Part shown: positions 57,356-64,000 of the stretch, one piece after another | Layout: every line of letters begins with the position of its first letter | Position numbering within the stretch: the first letter of the stretch is position 1 | Assembly (NCBI GenBank): GCA_013816585.1 | Contig: JACDEE010000002.1 | Span: 62,001-126,000, forward strand | DNA length: 64,000 nt | Source of the DNA: Sphingosinicella sp. | Lineage (GTDB): Bacteria > Pseudomonadota > Alphaproteobacteria > Sphingomonadales > Sphingomonadaceae | Direction of reading: 5' to 3' | Notes under the pieces: generated by a model | The model's database searches: none | Seen by the model: only the letters and a program-made list of their open reading frames with translations | What the model was told of the DNA's origin: nothing | Made by a program: the position numbers and the translations under genes

Positions 57356-57430
57356 GGGCCTGTAGCTCAATGGTAGAGCCGGCCGCTCATAACGGCTTGG
57401 TTGGGGGTTCGAGTCCCTCCGGGCCCACCA
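57356..57430 (+). tRNA. tRNA with CAT anticodon (elongator Met or Ile2)
   Basis: Cloverleaf: acceptor GGGCCTG with CGGGCCC, D-loop AGCTCAATGGTAGAGC, anticodon loop CTCATAA, T-loop GGTTCGAGTCC, discriminator A and encoded CCA. The first base pair is a normal G-C pair, so it is not the initiator. Whether it is elongator Met or the lysidine-modified Ile2 cannot be settled by eye. Confidence 0.93.
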
Positions 57431-57481
57431 ATCTGAAATCTGTCTTTGACCCCGGCGAGTTTTAGCCTAGGGGGATCGTGT

Positions 57482-57557
<76 letters not shown>

Positions 57558-57558
<1 letters not shown>

Positions 57559-57603
57559 TCAACCGCATAGAAATTGATCCGGGGGATCAATTTTGCGGTT
57601 GAT
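57558..57603. terminator. Long hairpin immediately behind tRNA-Pro
   Basis: ATCAACCGCA (57558-57567) pairs with TGCGGTTGAT (57594-57603), and inside it AAATTGATCC (57571-57580) pairs with GGATCAATTT (57584-57593), with a TAG bulge and a GGG loop: 20 base pairs. It separates the tRNA pair from the convergent M28 peptidase gene (stop at 57635) and probably terminates in both directions, although no T-run follows on the plus strand. Confidence 0.6.
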
Positions 57604-57634
57604 CCGCCGGATGGCGTTACGAGAATCGTTAGAT

Positions 57635-59017
57635 TTATTCCCCAGCTATCGGCACTGGACCGAATTCCACCGGATCATTCGCAACAATCGCTATCATGGT
57701 CGTCCAGGCGGCCACATTTTGGCGGAGCTGTTCCAAATCCACCTTGTCGAGTGTGTCATCCGGCGTGTGGTGAAGGTCGAAATAGCGCGTGCCGTCCTGG
57801 CTCAGTTCCATGGTCGGGAACCCAATGGCGGTCAGGACCTCGATATCTGAACCGTCGGCCTCGTCGGTCACGCCCTTGACGATGCCCAGAGGTGCCAGCG
57901 CCGCGGCGATGCGGTCCACCACTGGTTGAGCGGCAGTGGAGACCTTGCTCTTGAATCGCCATACTCGATCCGCGCCAAGATCGCTTTCAGCGACGACCGA
58001 ATGCTTTTCGTCCTTGTGTCGGTCGCGATAGGCCTTGCCGCCGAACAGGCCGACTTCTTCGGCTCCAAACCACACGATTCGGATCGTGCGCAACGGCCGT
58101 CCGGCATCTCCGACCAGCTTGGCCGCCGCGGTGGTGATGGCAAGGCCGGCAGCGTCATCGATTGCGCCCGTGCCGAGGTCCCAGCTATCCAGATGGCCGC
58201 CGACCAGCACGACGCCCGCTTTTGGATCGCGGCCAGGTATTTCGGCGATGACATTGCCGGACTGGCGGGTGCCGATGTTGCGGGGCGTCAGTGTCAGGTG
58301 CATCGTGACTGGCTTCCCCCTGTCCAATATCCGATCCAGCTGCTCCGCGTCCGGAATCGAAAGCGCGCCGGCCGGGATTGGCGCCACACCCTCGGCGAAT
58401 AGCTGCACGCCGGTATGCGGATTGCGGTGATAGTCGGTACCGATCGATCGAATGACTATCGCGGCGGCCCCCTTGCGGCTGGCTATGCTGGGACCCTGGC
58501 GACGTGGCGCACCAAATTGCCCGTAGCCGCTTGCATCCTGGGTCGCGATCATCTTGTGCGTAACGAACACGATCTTCCCACGCACAGCAGAGTCGCTGGC
58601 CGCCTCCAGGTCCTCGACACTGTCGAACTTGACGATCTCGCCCGTAATTCCGGCTGGCGGAGTGGAGCCGCTATTGCCCAAGGCGGTGATGACCAATTTT
58701 TGGGGGAAGGGGGCTAATATTTCGGCCTTTTCCTCTCCGCGGACCCAGACCGACATGTCGAAGGGTTCGACCCTCACATTGGCAAAGCCCAGTGACTTGA
58801 GCTTCTTGACCGCCCAGGCGCGGCCGCGTTCCTCGGCTTCCGTGCCAGCAAGACGTTGCCCAACCTCGGTCGTGAGCCCCTCGGTAATATCCCACGCGAC
58901 ATCGTCCTTTAGCGCCGCCTTTTGAAGGCGTTCGACCAAGTCCGGAGCAGGCCGGCTGTCGGCAGGAGCCAGTGCGAGGAGTGGAAGGGCGGCGGCGGTG
59001 AGGAAAAGCTTTTTCAT
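57635..59017 (-). CDS. Exported M28-family zinc aminopeptidase
   Basis: 460 residues. Signal peptide MKKLFLTAAALPLLALAPADS. A PA-type insert (about 130-230, SDSAVRGKIVFVTHKM, GAAAIVIRSIG) precedes the catalytic M28 domain: zinc ligands in GGHLDSWDLGTGAIDDAAG (His and Asp), GAEEVGLFGG (catalytic and metal Glu) and a closing HHTPDDTLDK. It probably trims peptides in the periplasm or outside. ATG 59017. Divergent from ettA by 114 bases. Confidence 0.93.
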   Translation of the reverse strand: MKKLFLTAAALPLLALAPADSRPAPDLVERLQKAALKDDVAWDITEGLTTEVGQRLAGTEAEERGRAWAVKKLKSLGFANVRVEPFDMSVWVRGEEKAEILAPFPQKLVITALGNSGSTPPAGITGEIVKFDSVEDLEAASDSAVRGKIVFVTHKMIATQDASGYGQFGAPRRQGPSIASRKGAAAIVIRSIGTDYHRNPHTGVQLFAEGVAPIPAGALSIPDAEQLDRILDRGKPVTMHLTLTPRNIGTRQSGNVIAEIPGRDPKAGVVLVGGHLDSWDLGTGAIDDAAGLAITTAAAKLVGDAGRPLRTIRIVWFGAEEVGLFGGKAYRDRHKDEKHSVVAESDLGADRVWRFKSKVSTAAQPVVDRIAAALAPLGIVKGVTDEADGSDIEVLTAIGFPTMELSQDGTRYFDLHHTPDDTLDKVDLEQLRQNVAAWTTMIAIVANDPVEFGPVPIAGE

Positions 59018-59131
59018 GGCGCTCGATTAAGCTGCCATAAGCGGGATGACAAGGCGGCGCGCGCGCATTAGGAAGGCGCCCAAATCAACCCACCCAAAAC
59101 CCTGCATTTTATCTTCGGAGAAAGCGCCGCC

Positions 59132-60811
59132 ATGGCCGCCCAATATAGCTACGTCATGAAGAACATGACCAAGACCTTTCCGGGCGCGCCCAAGCCCGTG
59201 CTCAACAACATCAACCTGCAATTCTATCCCGACGCGAAGATCGCGATCATCGGTCCTAACGGGTCAGGCAAATCGACCCTGATGAAGATCATGGCCGGGC
59301 AGGATAAGGAATTTACGGGCGAAGCATGGCCCGGCGAACATGTTCGCGTCGGCTATCTGGCGCAGGAACCGCAGCTCGATCCTTCAAAGACGGTTCGCGA
59401 AAACGTGATGGACGGCGTCCGCCCTGTGGCTGACCTGGTCGACCGGTTCAACGCGATATCGAATCTGATGGGAGATCCTCCCGCCGACGCCGATTTCGAC
59501 GCCCTGATGACCGAAATGGGCGAGCTTCAGGAAAAGATCGACGCGGTCGACGGCTGGACCCTCGACAATCAGCTCGAAATCGCGATGGACGCATTGCGCT
59601 GTCCTCCAGGAGAGAGTCCGGTCGATAACCTGTCGGGGGGCGAGAAGCGTCGCGTGGCCTTGTGCAAGCTGCTGCTCGAAAAGCCGGACATCCTGCTGCT
59701 CGACGAACCGACCAACCATCTCGACGCCGAAAGCGTCCAATGGCTGGAAAAGCATCTGGTCGATTATGCCGGCAACGTGATCCTGGTCACCCATGACCGC
59801 TACTTCCTCGACAACGTGGTCAATTGGGTGCTCGAGCTCGATCGCGGCCGCTATTATATCTACCAGAGCAATTATTCCGGCTATCTCGAGACCAAGGCGA
59901 AGCGCCTGGCACAGGAAGAGCGCGAGGATGAGGGCAAGCAAAAGGCGATTAACGAAGAGCTGGAATGGATCCGGCGTTCGCCCAAGGCTCGCCAAACCAA
60001 GTCCAAGGCGCGTATCCGGGCATTCGACGAACTGGTCGAAGCGCAGGAAAACAGGACACCGGGCAAGGCCCAGATCCTGATCCAGGTGCCTGAACGGCTC
60101 GGCGGAAACGTGATCGAAGCCAGTGGCCTGACCAAGGCTTATGGCGACAAATTGCTGTTCGAGGATCTGACCTTCAGTCTTCCTCCCGGCGGGATCGTCG
60201 GCGTGATCGGCCCCAATGGCGCCGGCAAGACCACCTTGTTCAAGCTGATCCGCGGCGACGAAGAGCCCGACGGCGGAAGCATCAAGATCGGCGAGACGGT
60301 GCGGCTCGGCTATGTCGACCAATCGCGCGACGCGCTCGATCCCAAGAAGAATGTCTGGGAAGAGGTTTCGGGCGGGCACGACATTTTCCGCTTCGGCAAG
60401 CATGAAGTGGCGACCCGCGCCTATGTCGGCGCCTTCAACTTCAAGGGCCAGGACCAACAAAAGAAGGTCGGGCAATTGTCGGGCGGTGAGCGCAACCGGG
60501 TCCACATGGCCAAGATGCTGAAGGAGGGAGGCAACGTCCTTTTGCTTGACGAGCCGACCAACGATCTGGACGTCGAGACTTTGCGTGCTTTGGAAGACGC
60601 GCTGGAGAATTTCGCCGGTTGCGCCGTGGTGATAAGCCATGATCGCTTCTTCCTCGATCGCCTCGCCACGCACATCCTCGCTTTCGAGGGCGACAGCCAT
60701 GTCGAATGGTTCGAAGGTAATTTCGAAAGCTATGAAGAGGATAAGAGGCGGCGCTTGGGCGATGAAGCGGATCGTCCGCATCGAATGACCTACAAGAAGC
60801 TCAAGCGCTAA
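59132..60811 (+). CDS. ettA: Energy-dependent translational throttle protein EttA (ABC-F)
   Basis: 559-residue ABC-F ATPase that binds the ribosomal E site and gates entry into elongation. Two ABC domains: Walker A GPNGSGKST and GPNGAGKTT; signatures LSGGEKRRVALCKLL and LSGGERNRVHMAKML; Walker B LLLDEPTNHLD and LLLDEPTNDLD. The linker PtIM region (LETKAKRLAQEEREDEGKQKAINEELEWIRRSPKARQTKSKARI) and the arm insert typical of EttA are present. Good AGAAAGC upstream of ATG 59132. Confidence 0.96.
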   Translation: MAAQYSYVMKNMTKTFPGAPKPVLNNINLQFYPDAKIAIIGPNGSGKSTLMKIMAGQDKEFTGEAWPGEHVRVGYLAQEPQLDPSKTVRENVMDGVRPVADLVDRFNAISNLMGDPPADADFDALMTEMGELQEKIDAVDGWTLDNQLEIAMDALRCPPGESPVDNLSGGEKRRVALCKLLLEKPDILLLDEPTNHLDAESVQWLEKHLVDYAGNVILVTHDRYFLDNVVNWVLELDRGRYYIYQSNYSGYLETKAKRLAQEEREDEGKQKAINEELEWIRRSPKARQTKSKARIRAFDELVEAQENRTPGKAQILIQVPERLGGNVIEASGLTKAYGDKLLFEDLTFSLPPGGIVGVIGPNGAGKTTLFKLIRGDEEPDGGSIKIGETVRLGYVDQSRDALDPKKNVWEEVSGGHDIFRFGKHEVATRAYVGAFNFKGQDQQKKVGQLSGGERNRVHMAKMLKEGGNVLLLDEPTNDLDVETLRALEDALENFAGCAVVISHDRFFLDRLATHILAFEGDSHVEWFEGNFESYEEDKRRRLGDEADRPHRMTYKKLKR

Positions 60812-60880
60812 TCCGTCCGCCCCCGGCGGGATCATATAGCGCCGCCTTCCGTTGTGCCCCAACCACAGGAGGAAATGGGC

Positions 60881-61447
60881 ATGAAGCAAAGGACAGGAGT
60901 TCTGGTGGCCTTGCTGCTCGCCGGCTGTTCGACGGCGGAAAGCCCGGCATTGTCCGGGGGACCTAGGCTGCGGGGGGCGCGTTCGGCGCCGTGGGGTCCG
61001 CAGAAGCTAGACGATATGGCAGCCCGCCTGCTGGCGCTGCACAATCGGGAGCGGGCCGCGGTGGGCGCGGCGCCGCTTGTCTGGGACCCAAAGCTCGCCG
61101 CCGCGGCTGCTTCCTACGGACCATCGCTCGCCGCGATCGAGCGACTGGAACATTCCGCGCCCGCTTCACGCCCGGAACAGGGAGAGAATCTCTGGATGGG
61201 AACCAAGGGCGCCTATTCGATCGAGGCGATGGCCGGATCCTGGGCGGCCGAACGGTCGCTTTTTCGCGCGGGTATCTTCCCGGATATCGCTCGTACCGGC
61301 AATTGGGCTGCGGTCGGACATTATACGCAGATGATCTGGCCAGGCACGACGGCTGTTGGCTGCGCCCTCCACAAATCCGGGCGCTGGGATTATCTGATCT
61401 GCCGCTACGCGCCCGCCGGGAACGTACGAGGAGGAAGGCTTCCTTAA
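60881..61447 (+). CDS. CAP/SCP-domain lipoprotein
   Basis: 188 residues. The start ATG 60881 is 8 bases after AGGAGG; an ATG 9 codons upstream would place that site inside the coding region. MKQRTGVLVALLLAGC is a type II signal peptide (lipobox LLAGC, Cys16). The CAP domain: LALHNRERAAVGAAPLVWDPKLAAAAASY, RPEQGENLWMGT, VGHYTQMIWPGTTAVGCAL and WDYLICRYAPAGN, with the two His/Glu pairs of the CAP cavity retained. Bacterial CAP lipoproteins are of unknown function. Convergent with the carbonic anhydrase gene. Confidence 0.93.
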   Translation: MKQRTGVLVALLLAGCSTAESPALSGGPRLRGARSAPWGPQKLDDMAARLLALHNRERAAVGAAPLVWDPKLAAAAASYGPSLAAIERLEHSAPASRPEQGENLWMGTKGAYSIEAMAGSWAAERSLFRAGIFPDIARTGNWAAVGHYTQMIWPGTTAVGCALHKSGRWDYLICRYAPAGNVRGGRLP

Positions 61448-61455
61448 GCCGGAAC

Positions 61456-62091
61456 CTAAGCCGGCGCGAAGCGCCCGCTAGCCTCGTCGAGGACGTGAAG
61501 CACGCCGTCCGAAATAGCGAAGAAGGCGCCGTGCAGCGCGAGAAACCCGCTCTCCTCGCGTTCGCGGACCCAGGGGAAAGTCCGGAGGTTACGCAGGGAA
61601 ACCATGACGCTTTCCTGCTCCATGTCGGCAAAGGCGGCGCGGTTCAGCTCCGTGTGGCGCGATCGGACGGCTTCTCGCGCCTCGGCCAGCAAATCGATCC
61701 AGCGGTCGATGAAATGACCTTCGCCATGATCGGCATCGTCGAACTGCCCGGTAAGCGCGGCGGCGCAGCCTCCACAAAAGCCGTGGCCCATGACGATCAC
61801 TTCTTCGACCTGCAACTGGGTCACAGCAAATTCCAGCGCTGCCGACACACCATGATGGCCGCCGCCGGTTTCGAACGGCGGGACCAGATTGGCGACATTG
61901 CGGACGACGAACATTTCGCCCGGACTGGCGTCGAAGATCTGGGCGGGATCGACCCTGCTGTCGGAACAGGCAATCACCATCACCCTGGGACTTTGCCCCT
62001 CGGCCAATTCCGACCAGCGTTCGCGCTCCTGCTGCCATCCGCGGCTGCGGAAGCGGCGATAGCCTTCGACGAGTGCGTTGAAATCGGCCAA
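61456..62091 (-). CDS. Beta-class carbonic anhydrase
   Basis: 211-residue enzyme interconverting CO2 and bicarbonate (EC 4.2.1.1). Zinc ligands: Cys in [11 protein letters not shown], and His and Cys in [12 protein letters not shown]; the Asp-Arg dyad of CSDSR is intact. [13 protein letters not shown] is also typical. Start TTG 62091 with GGGGA about 8 bases upstream. Divergent from lipA (89 bases between the starts). Confidence 0.95.
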   Translation of the reverse strand: MADFNALVEGYRRFRSRGWQQERERWSELAEGQSPRVMVIACSDSRVDPAQIFDASPGEMFVVRNVANLVPPFETGGGHHGVSAALEFAVTQLQVEEVIVMGHGFCGGCAAALTGQFDDADHGEGHFIDRWIDLLAEAREAVRSRHTELNRAAFADMEQESVMVSLRNLRTFPWVREREESGFLALHGAFFAISDGVLHVLDEASGRFAPA

Positions 62092-62180
62092 GACCAGTTC
62101 CCCATATCTGCAACTGGTCGTGGCCTAATCGCAAGCGGGGAGGGGTGGCAAGTCGCCTCCGACATCGCTATCTGGCCCGC

Positions 62181-63101
62181 ATGAGCGAAATCGCCCCGAT
62201 CGTAGCGCCGAAGCAGCGCAAGCCCGACTGGATCCGCGTCAAGGCGCCTACCAGCACGGGCTTTGCCGAAACCAGGAAGCTGATGCGAAGCTTGAACCTT
62301 GCCACCGTGTGCGAGGAAGCAGCCTGTCCCAATATCGGCGAATGCTGGACCAAGAAGCATGCGACGGTGATGATCCTGGGCGACACCTGCACCAGGGCGT
62401 GCGCATTCTGCAACGTCAAGACCGGCATGCCTCGGGCCGTAGATCCGCTCGAACCCGAACATGTCGCCACTGCCGCAGCCGAGCTGGGGCTGGAACATAT
62501 TGTCGTTACCTCGGTCGACCGGGACGATTTGCCCGACGGCGGAGCGATGCAGTTCGTCCGGGTGATCGAGGCGCTTCGCCGCAACACTCCGTCGACCACC
62601 ATCGAGATTCTGACGCCAGACTTCCGCAACAAGGCGCAGGCCGCGGTCGAACAGATCATCGAGGCGCGCCCCGACGTCTATAATCACAATCTGGAAACGG
62701 TGCCGCGACTTTACCCGACGATCCGCCCAGGCGCGCGTTATTATGCCTCGCTCCGCCTGCTGGAGAGCGTGAAGCGGCACGACCCGTCCATCTTCACCAA
62801 ATCGGGTGTGATGGTCGGCCTTGGCGAAGAGCGGCTGGAAGTCCATCAGGTGATGGATGACATGCGCTCCGCCGACATCGATTTCCTGACGATGGGCCAA
62901 TATCTGCAACCAACGCCCCGTCACGCCAAAGTGGCGGATTTCATCACGCCGGCGGCTTTCAATGCTTATGCGGCGATCGCGCGCGCCAAGGGCTTCCTGC
63001 TGGTGGCGGCATCCCCGCTGACCCGGTCGAGCTATCATGCCGGGGACGATTTTGCGAAGATGAGGTCGGCGCGCGAAGCCAAGCTGGCGGCAGCGCGTTA
63101 G
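62181..63101 (+). CDS. lipA: Lipoyl synthase
   Basis: 306-residue radical-SAM enzyme inserting two sulfurs into protein-bound octanoyl groups (EC 2.8.1.8). Auxiliary cluster cysteines in [14 protein letters not shown] (C-x4-C-x5-C) and radical-SAM cluster in [16 protein letters not shown] (C-x3-C-x2-C), plus the C-terminal [11 protein letters not shown] with the closing Ser ligand of the auxiliary cluster. ATG 62181 gives the family N-terminus ([17 protein letters not shown]); a GTG at 62145 with GGGGAGGGG would add 12 residues. The coq10-like gene follows by 5 bases. Its product would modify PdhB. Confidence 0.97.
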   Translation: MSEIAPIVAPKQRKPDWIRVKAPTSTGFAETRKLMRSLNLATVCEEAACPNIGECWTKKHATVMILGDTCTRACAFCNVKTGMPRAVDPLEPEHVATAAAELGLEHIVVTSVDRDDLPDGGAMQFVRVIEALRRNTPSTTIEILTPDFRNKAQAAVEQIIEARPDVYNHNLETVPRLYPTIRPGARYYASLRLLESVKRHDPSIFTKSGVMVGLGEERLEVHQVMDDMRSADIDFLTMGQYLQPTPRHAKVADFITPAAFNAYAAIARAKGFLLVAASPLTRSSYHAGDDFAKMRSAREAKLAAAR

Positions 63102-63106
63102 AGGCG

Positions 63107-63577
63107 ATGCCGCGCCACAGCGAAACACGGAACATGCCTTACACGCCCCAGCAGATGTTCGATCTGGTGGCGGACGTGAAGCGTTACCAGGAATTCCTGC
63201 CCTGGGTTGCCGCTACCCGCATCCGGTCGGACAGCGAAACCCAGATGGTCGCCGATCTGGTCGTGGGTTTCCGTTCGCTCAAGGAAACCTTCACTTCGCA
63301 GGTGAACAAGCGTCGGCCGGACAATATCACCATTGATTATATCGAAGGGCCGCTGAAGCATCTTCACAATAGCTGGAAATTCAAATCGGACGGGCAGGGG
63401 GGGACCGAGGTGGATTTCTGCGTCGATTTCGCCTTCCGCTCCCGCCTGTTCGAAACCCTGGCGGGGCAGATGTTCGACCGCGCGCTGCGCAAGATGATCG
63501 GCGCGTTCGAGGCGCGGGCGCAGGAGCTTTACGGGTCTACCGGCATCAATAGTTCGAGCGCGCACAGCGCCGCCTGA
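63107..63577 (+). CDS. COQ10/RatA-type START-domain protein
   Basis: 156-residue ubiquinone-binding-type protein: MPRHSETRNMPYTPQQMFDLVADVKRYQEFLPWVAATRI, LKETFTSQVNKRRP, and the closing FRSRLFETLAGQMFDRALRKMIGAFEARAQELYG. Supports respiratory ubiquinone function in yeast COQ10; bacterial RatA has been described as a ribosome-binding toxin, but there is no antitoxin-like partner here, so the COQ10 role is preferred. Directly behind lipA (5 bases), probably same transcript. Overlaps the convergent cinA gene by 49 bases. Confidence 0.92.
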   Translation: MPRHSETRNMPYTPQQMFDLVADVKRYQEFLPWVAATRIRSDSETQMVADLVVGFRSLKETFTSQVNKRRPDNITIDYIEGPLKHLHNSWKFKSDGQGGTEVDFCVDFAFRSRLFETLAGQMFDRALRKMIGAFEARAQELYGSTGINSSSAHSAA

Positions 63578-64000
63578 AGCCTGACGCCGCCCCGGCCCAG
63601 ATCGCCAAATTCGCGGCGATCCGCCACTATTTCGGTCGGATCTGCACCGCGTCGGGCTCTTGAAAAGACCACCGTGCCGACCGGTTTCCGATCACTTCCG
63701 CCGCCCGGCCCGGCTATCCCGGTCACCGCAACGGCGGTGTCGGCACGTGTCCGGGCAAGCGTGCCCTGTGCCATTCCCCAGGCGACGGCGATGGAAACCG
63801 CGCCGAAAGTCTCCAGCACATCGAGACTTACGCCGAGCAAGTCCATCTTCGCTTCGTTCGAATAGGTGACGAAGCCTGCCTCGAAAACGTCGGAAGATCC
63901 GGGTATCTCGGTCAGCGCCGCCGCGACGAGCCCGGCGGTGCAGCTTTCTGCCACTGCTATCTTCGTCCCGCGCTCGCGATTGGCCTCGATCACTCGGCGC
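63529..64000 (-). CDS. pncC: CinA C-terminal-domain nicotinamide-nucleotide amidohydrolase (5' end at window edge)
   Basis: PncC/CinA-C family deamidase acting on nicotinamide mononucleotide in NAD recycling. Visible: IAVAESCTAGLVAAALTEIPGSSDVFEAGFVTYSN, AWGMAQGTLARTRADTAVAVTGIAGPGGGSDRKPVGTVVFS. A GTG at 63991-63993 is the only start inside the window and the frame stays open to the edge, so the true start may lie beyond it. The last 17 residues are encoded over the end of the coq10-like gene. Confidence 0.9.
   Translation of the reverse strand, partial: RRVIEANRERGTKIAVAESCTAGLVAAALTEIPGSSDVFEAGFVTYSNEAKMDLLGVSLDVLETFGAVSIAVAWGMAQGTLARTRADTAVAVTGIAGPGGGSDRKPVGTVVFSRARRGADPTEIVADRREFGDLGRGGVRLQAALCALELLMPVDP

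Noticed and set aside
59384-60889. 501-codon open frame antisense to ettA
   Set aside because: Shadow of the ABC-F gene; the translation is rich in hydrophobic low-complexity text mirroring the sense codons and matches no family.
63107-63577. RatA toxin of a toxin-antitoxin system
   Set aside because: No antitoxin-like gene is adjacent, and position behind lipA plus sequence fits the COQ10-like lipid-binding role better.

Overview
The window is a GC-rich (about 60-65% by eye) chromosomal segment of an alphaproteobacterium, most likely order Sphingomonadales. The basis is family-level: the E1-beta subunit of pyruvate dehydrogenase carries an N-terminal lipoyl domain, TrmFO is present, and there is a set of small families I associate with alphaproteobacteria or sphingomonads (DUF4170, DUF3618, a murB-like DOMON protein). 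Short REP-like repeats with the core TCGACTTCGCTC and frequent TTG/GTG starts with good ribosome binding sites fit the same group. I see no prophage, CRISPR array, IS transposase, rRNA operon or replication origin. About 54 protein genes and three tRNA genes are supported.

Layout. 1-9.4 kb: 3' part of addA, then trxA and secA, a frameshifted membrane-anchored gene, tRNA-Asn, NAD kinase and a Sel1-repeat lipoprotein. 9.4-17.1 kb: mfd coupled to sdhE, divergent recG, an exported protein with a possible permuted papain fold, and tyrS. 17.2-28.2 kb is the accessory-like part: a DOMON/NamZ (DUF1343) pair, an ECF42-type sigma factor with its DGPF-domain partner, an aldehyde dehydrogenase, a MoxR/VWA pair split by a soluble chemoreceptor, and an ECF41-type sigma factor coupled to a carboxymuconolactone decarboxylase-like protein. 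Both sigma modules are preceded by sequences matching the promoter classes known for their groups, which suggests autoregulation.

28.2-34.5 kb: threonine synthase, then a macromolecular synthesis cluster (GIY-YIG nuclease, dnaG, rpoD). The GIY-YIG gene is bracketed by a perfect 27-bp inverted repeat and a third related hairpin lies in its tail; this nuclease-plus-repeat unit is the most unusual structure in the window. 34.5-40.4 kb: yqeY, carA-carB, greA and a rhomboid protease. 40.4-42.7 kb: DUF4170 and a four-gene membrane operon resembling the enterobacterial YqjD/YqjE group, with a candidate EcfG general-stress promoter in front and a clear intrinsic terminator behind. 42.8-47.7 kb: eno, an FtsB-like gene, pdhA, pdhB and a squalene/phytoene synthase-like gene.

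47.7-64 kb: an EF-hand protein, trmFO, a VOC protein, gyrA with a 26-nt alternating purine/pyrimidine tract upstream, two tandem paralogous periplasmic TPR-like proteins, a histidine kinase-like protein with a degraded ATPase domain, two tRNA genes followed by a long hairpin, an M28 peptidase, ettA, a CAP-domain lipoprotein, a beta-carbonic anhydrase, lipA, a COQ10/RatA-type START protein and cinA (cut by the window end). Most of the window is housekeeping: DNA repair (addA, mfd, recG), replication and transcription (dnaG, gyrA, rpoD, greA), translation (tyrS, trmFO, ettA, tRNAs) and central metabolism (eno, pdhAB, lipA, carAB, thrC).
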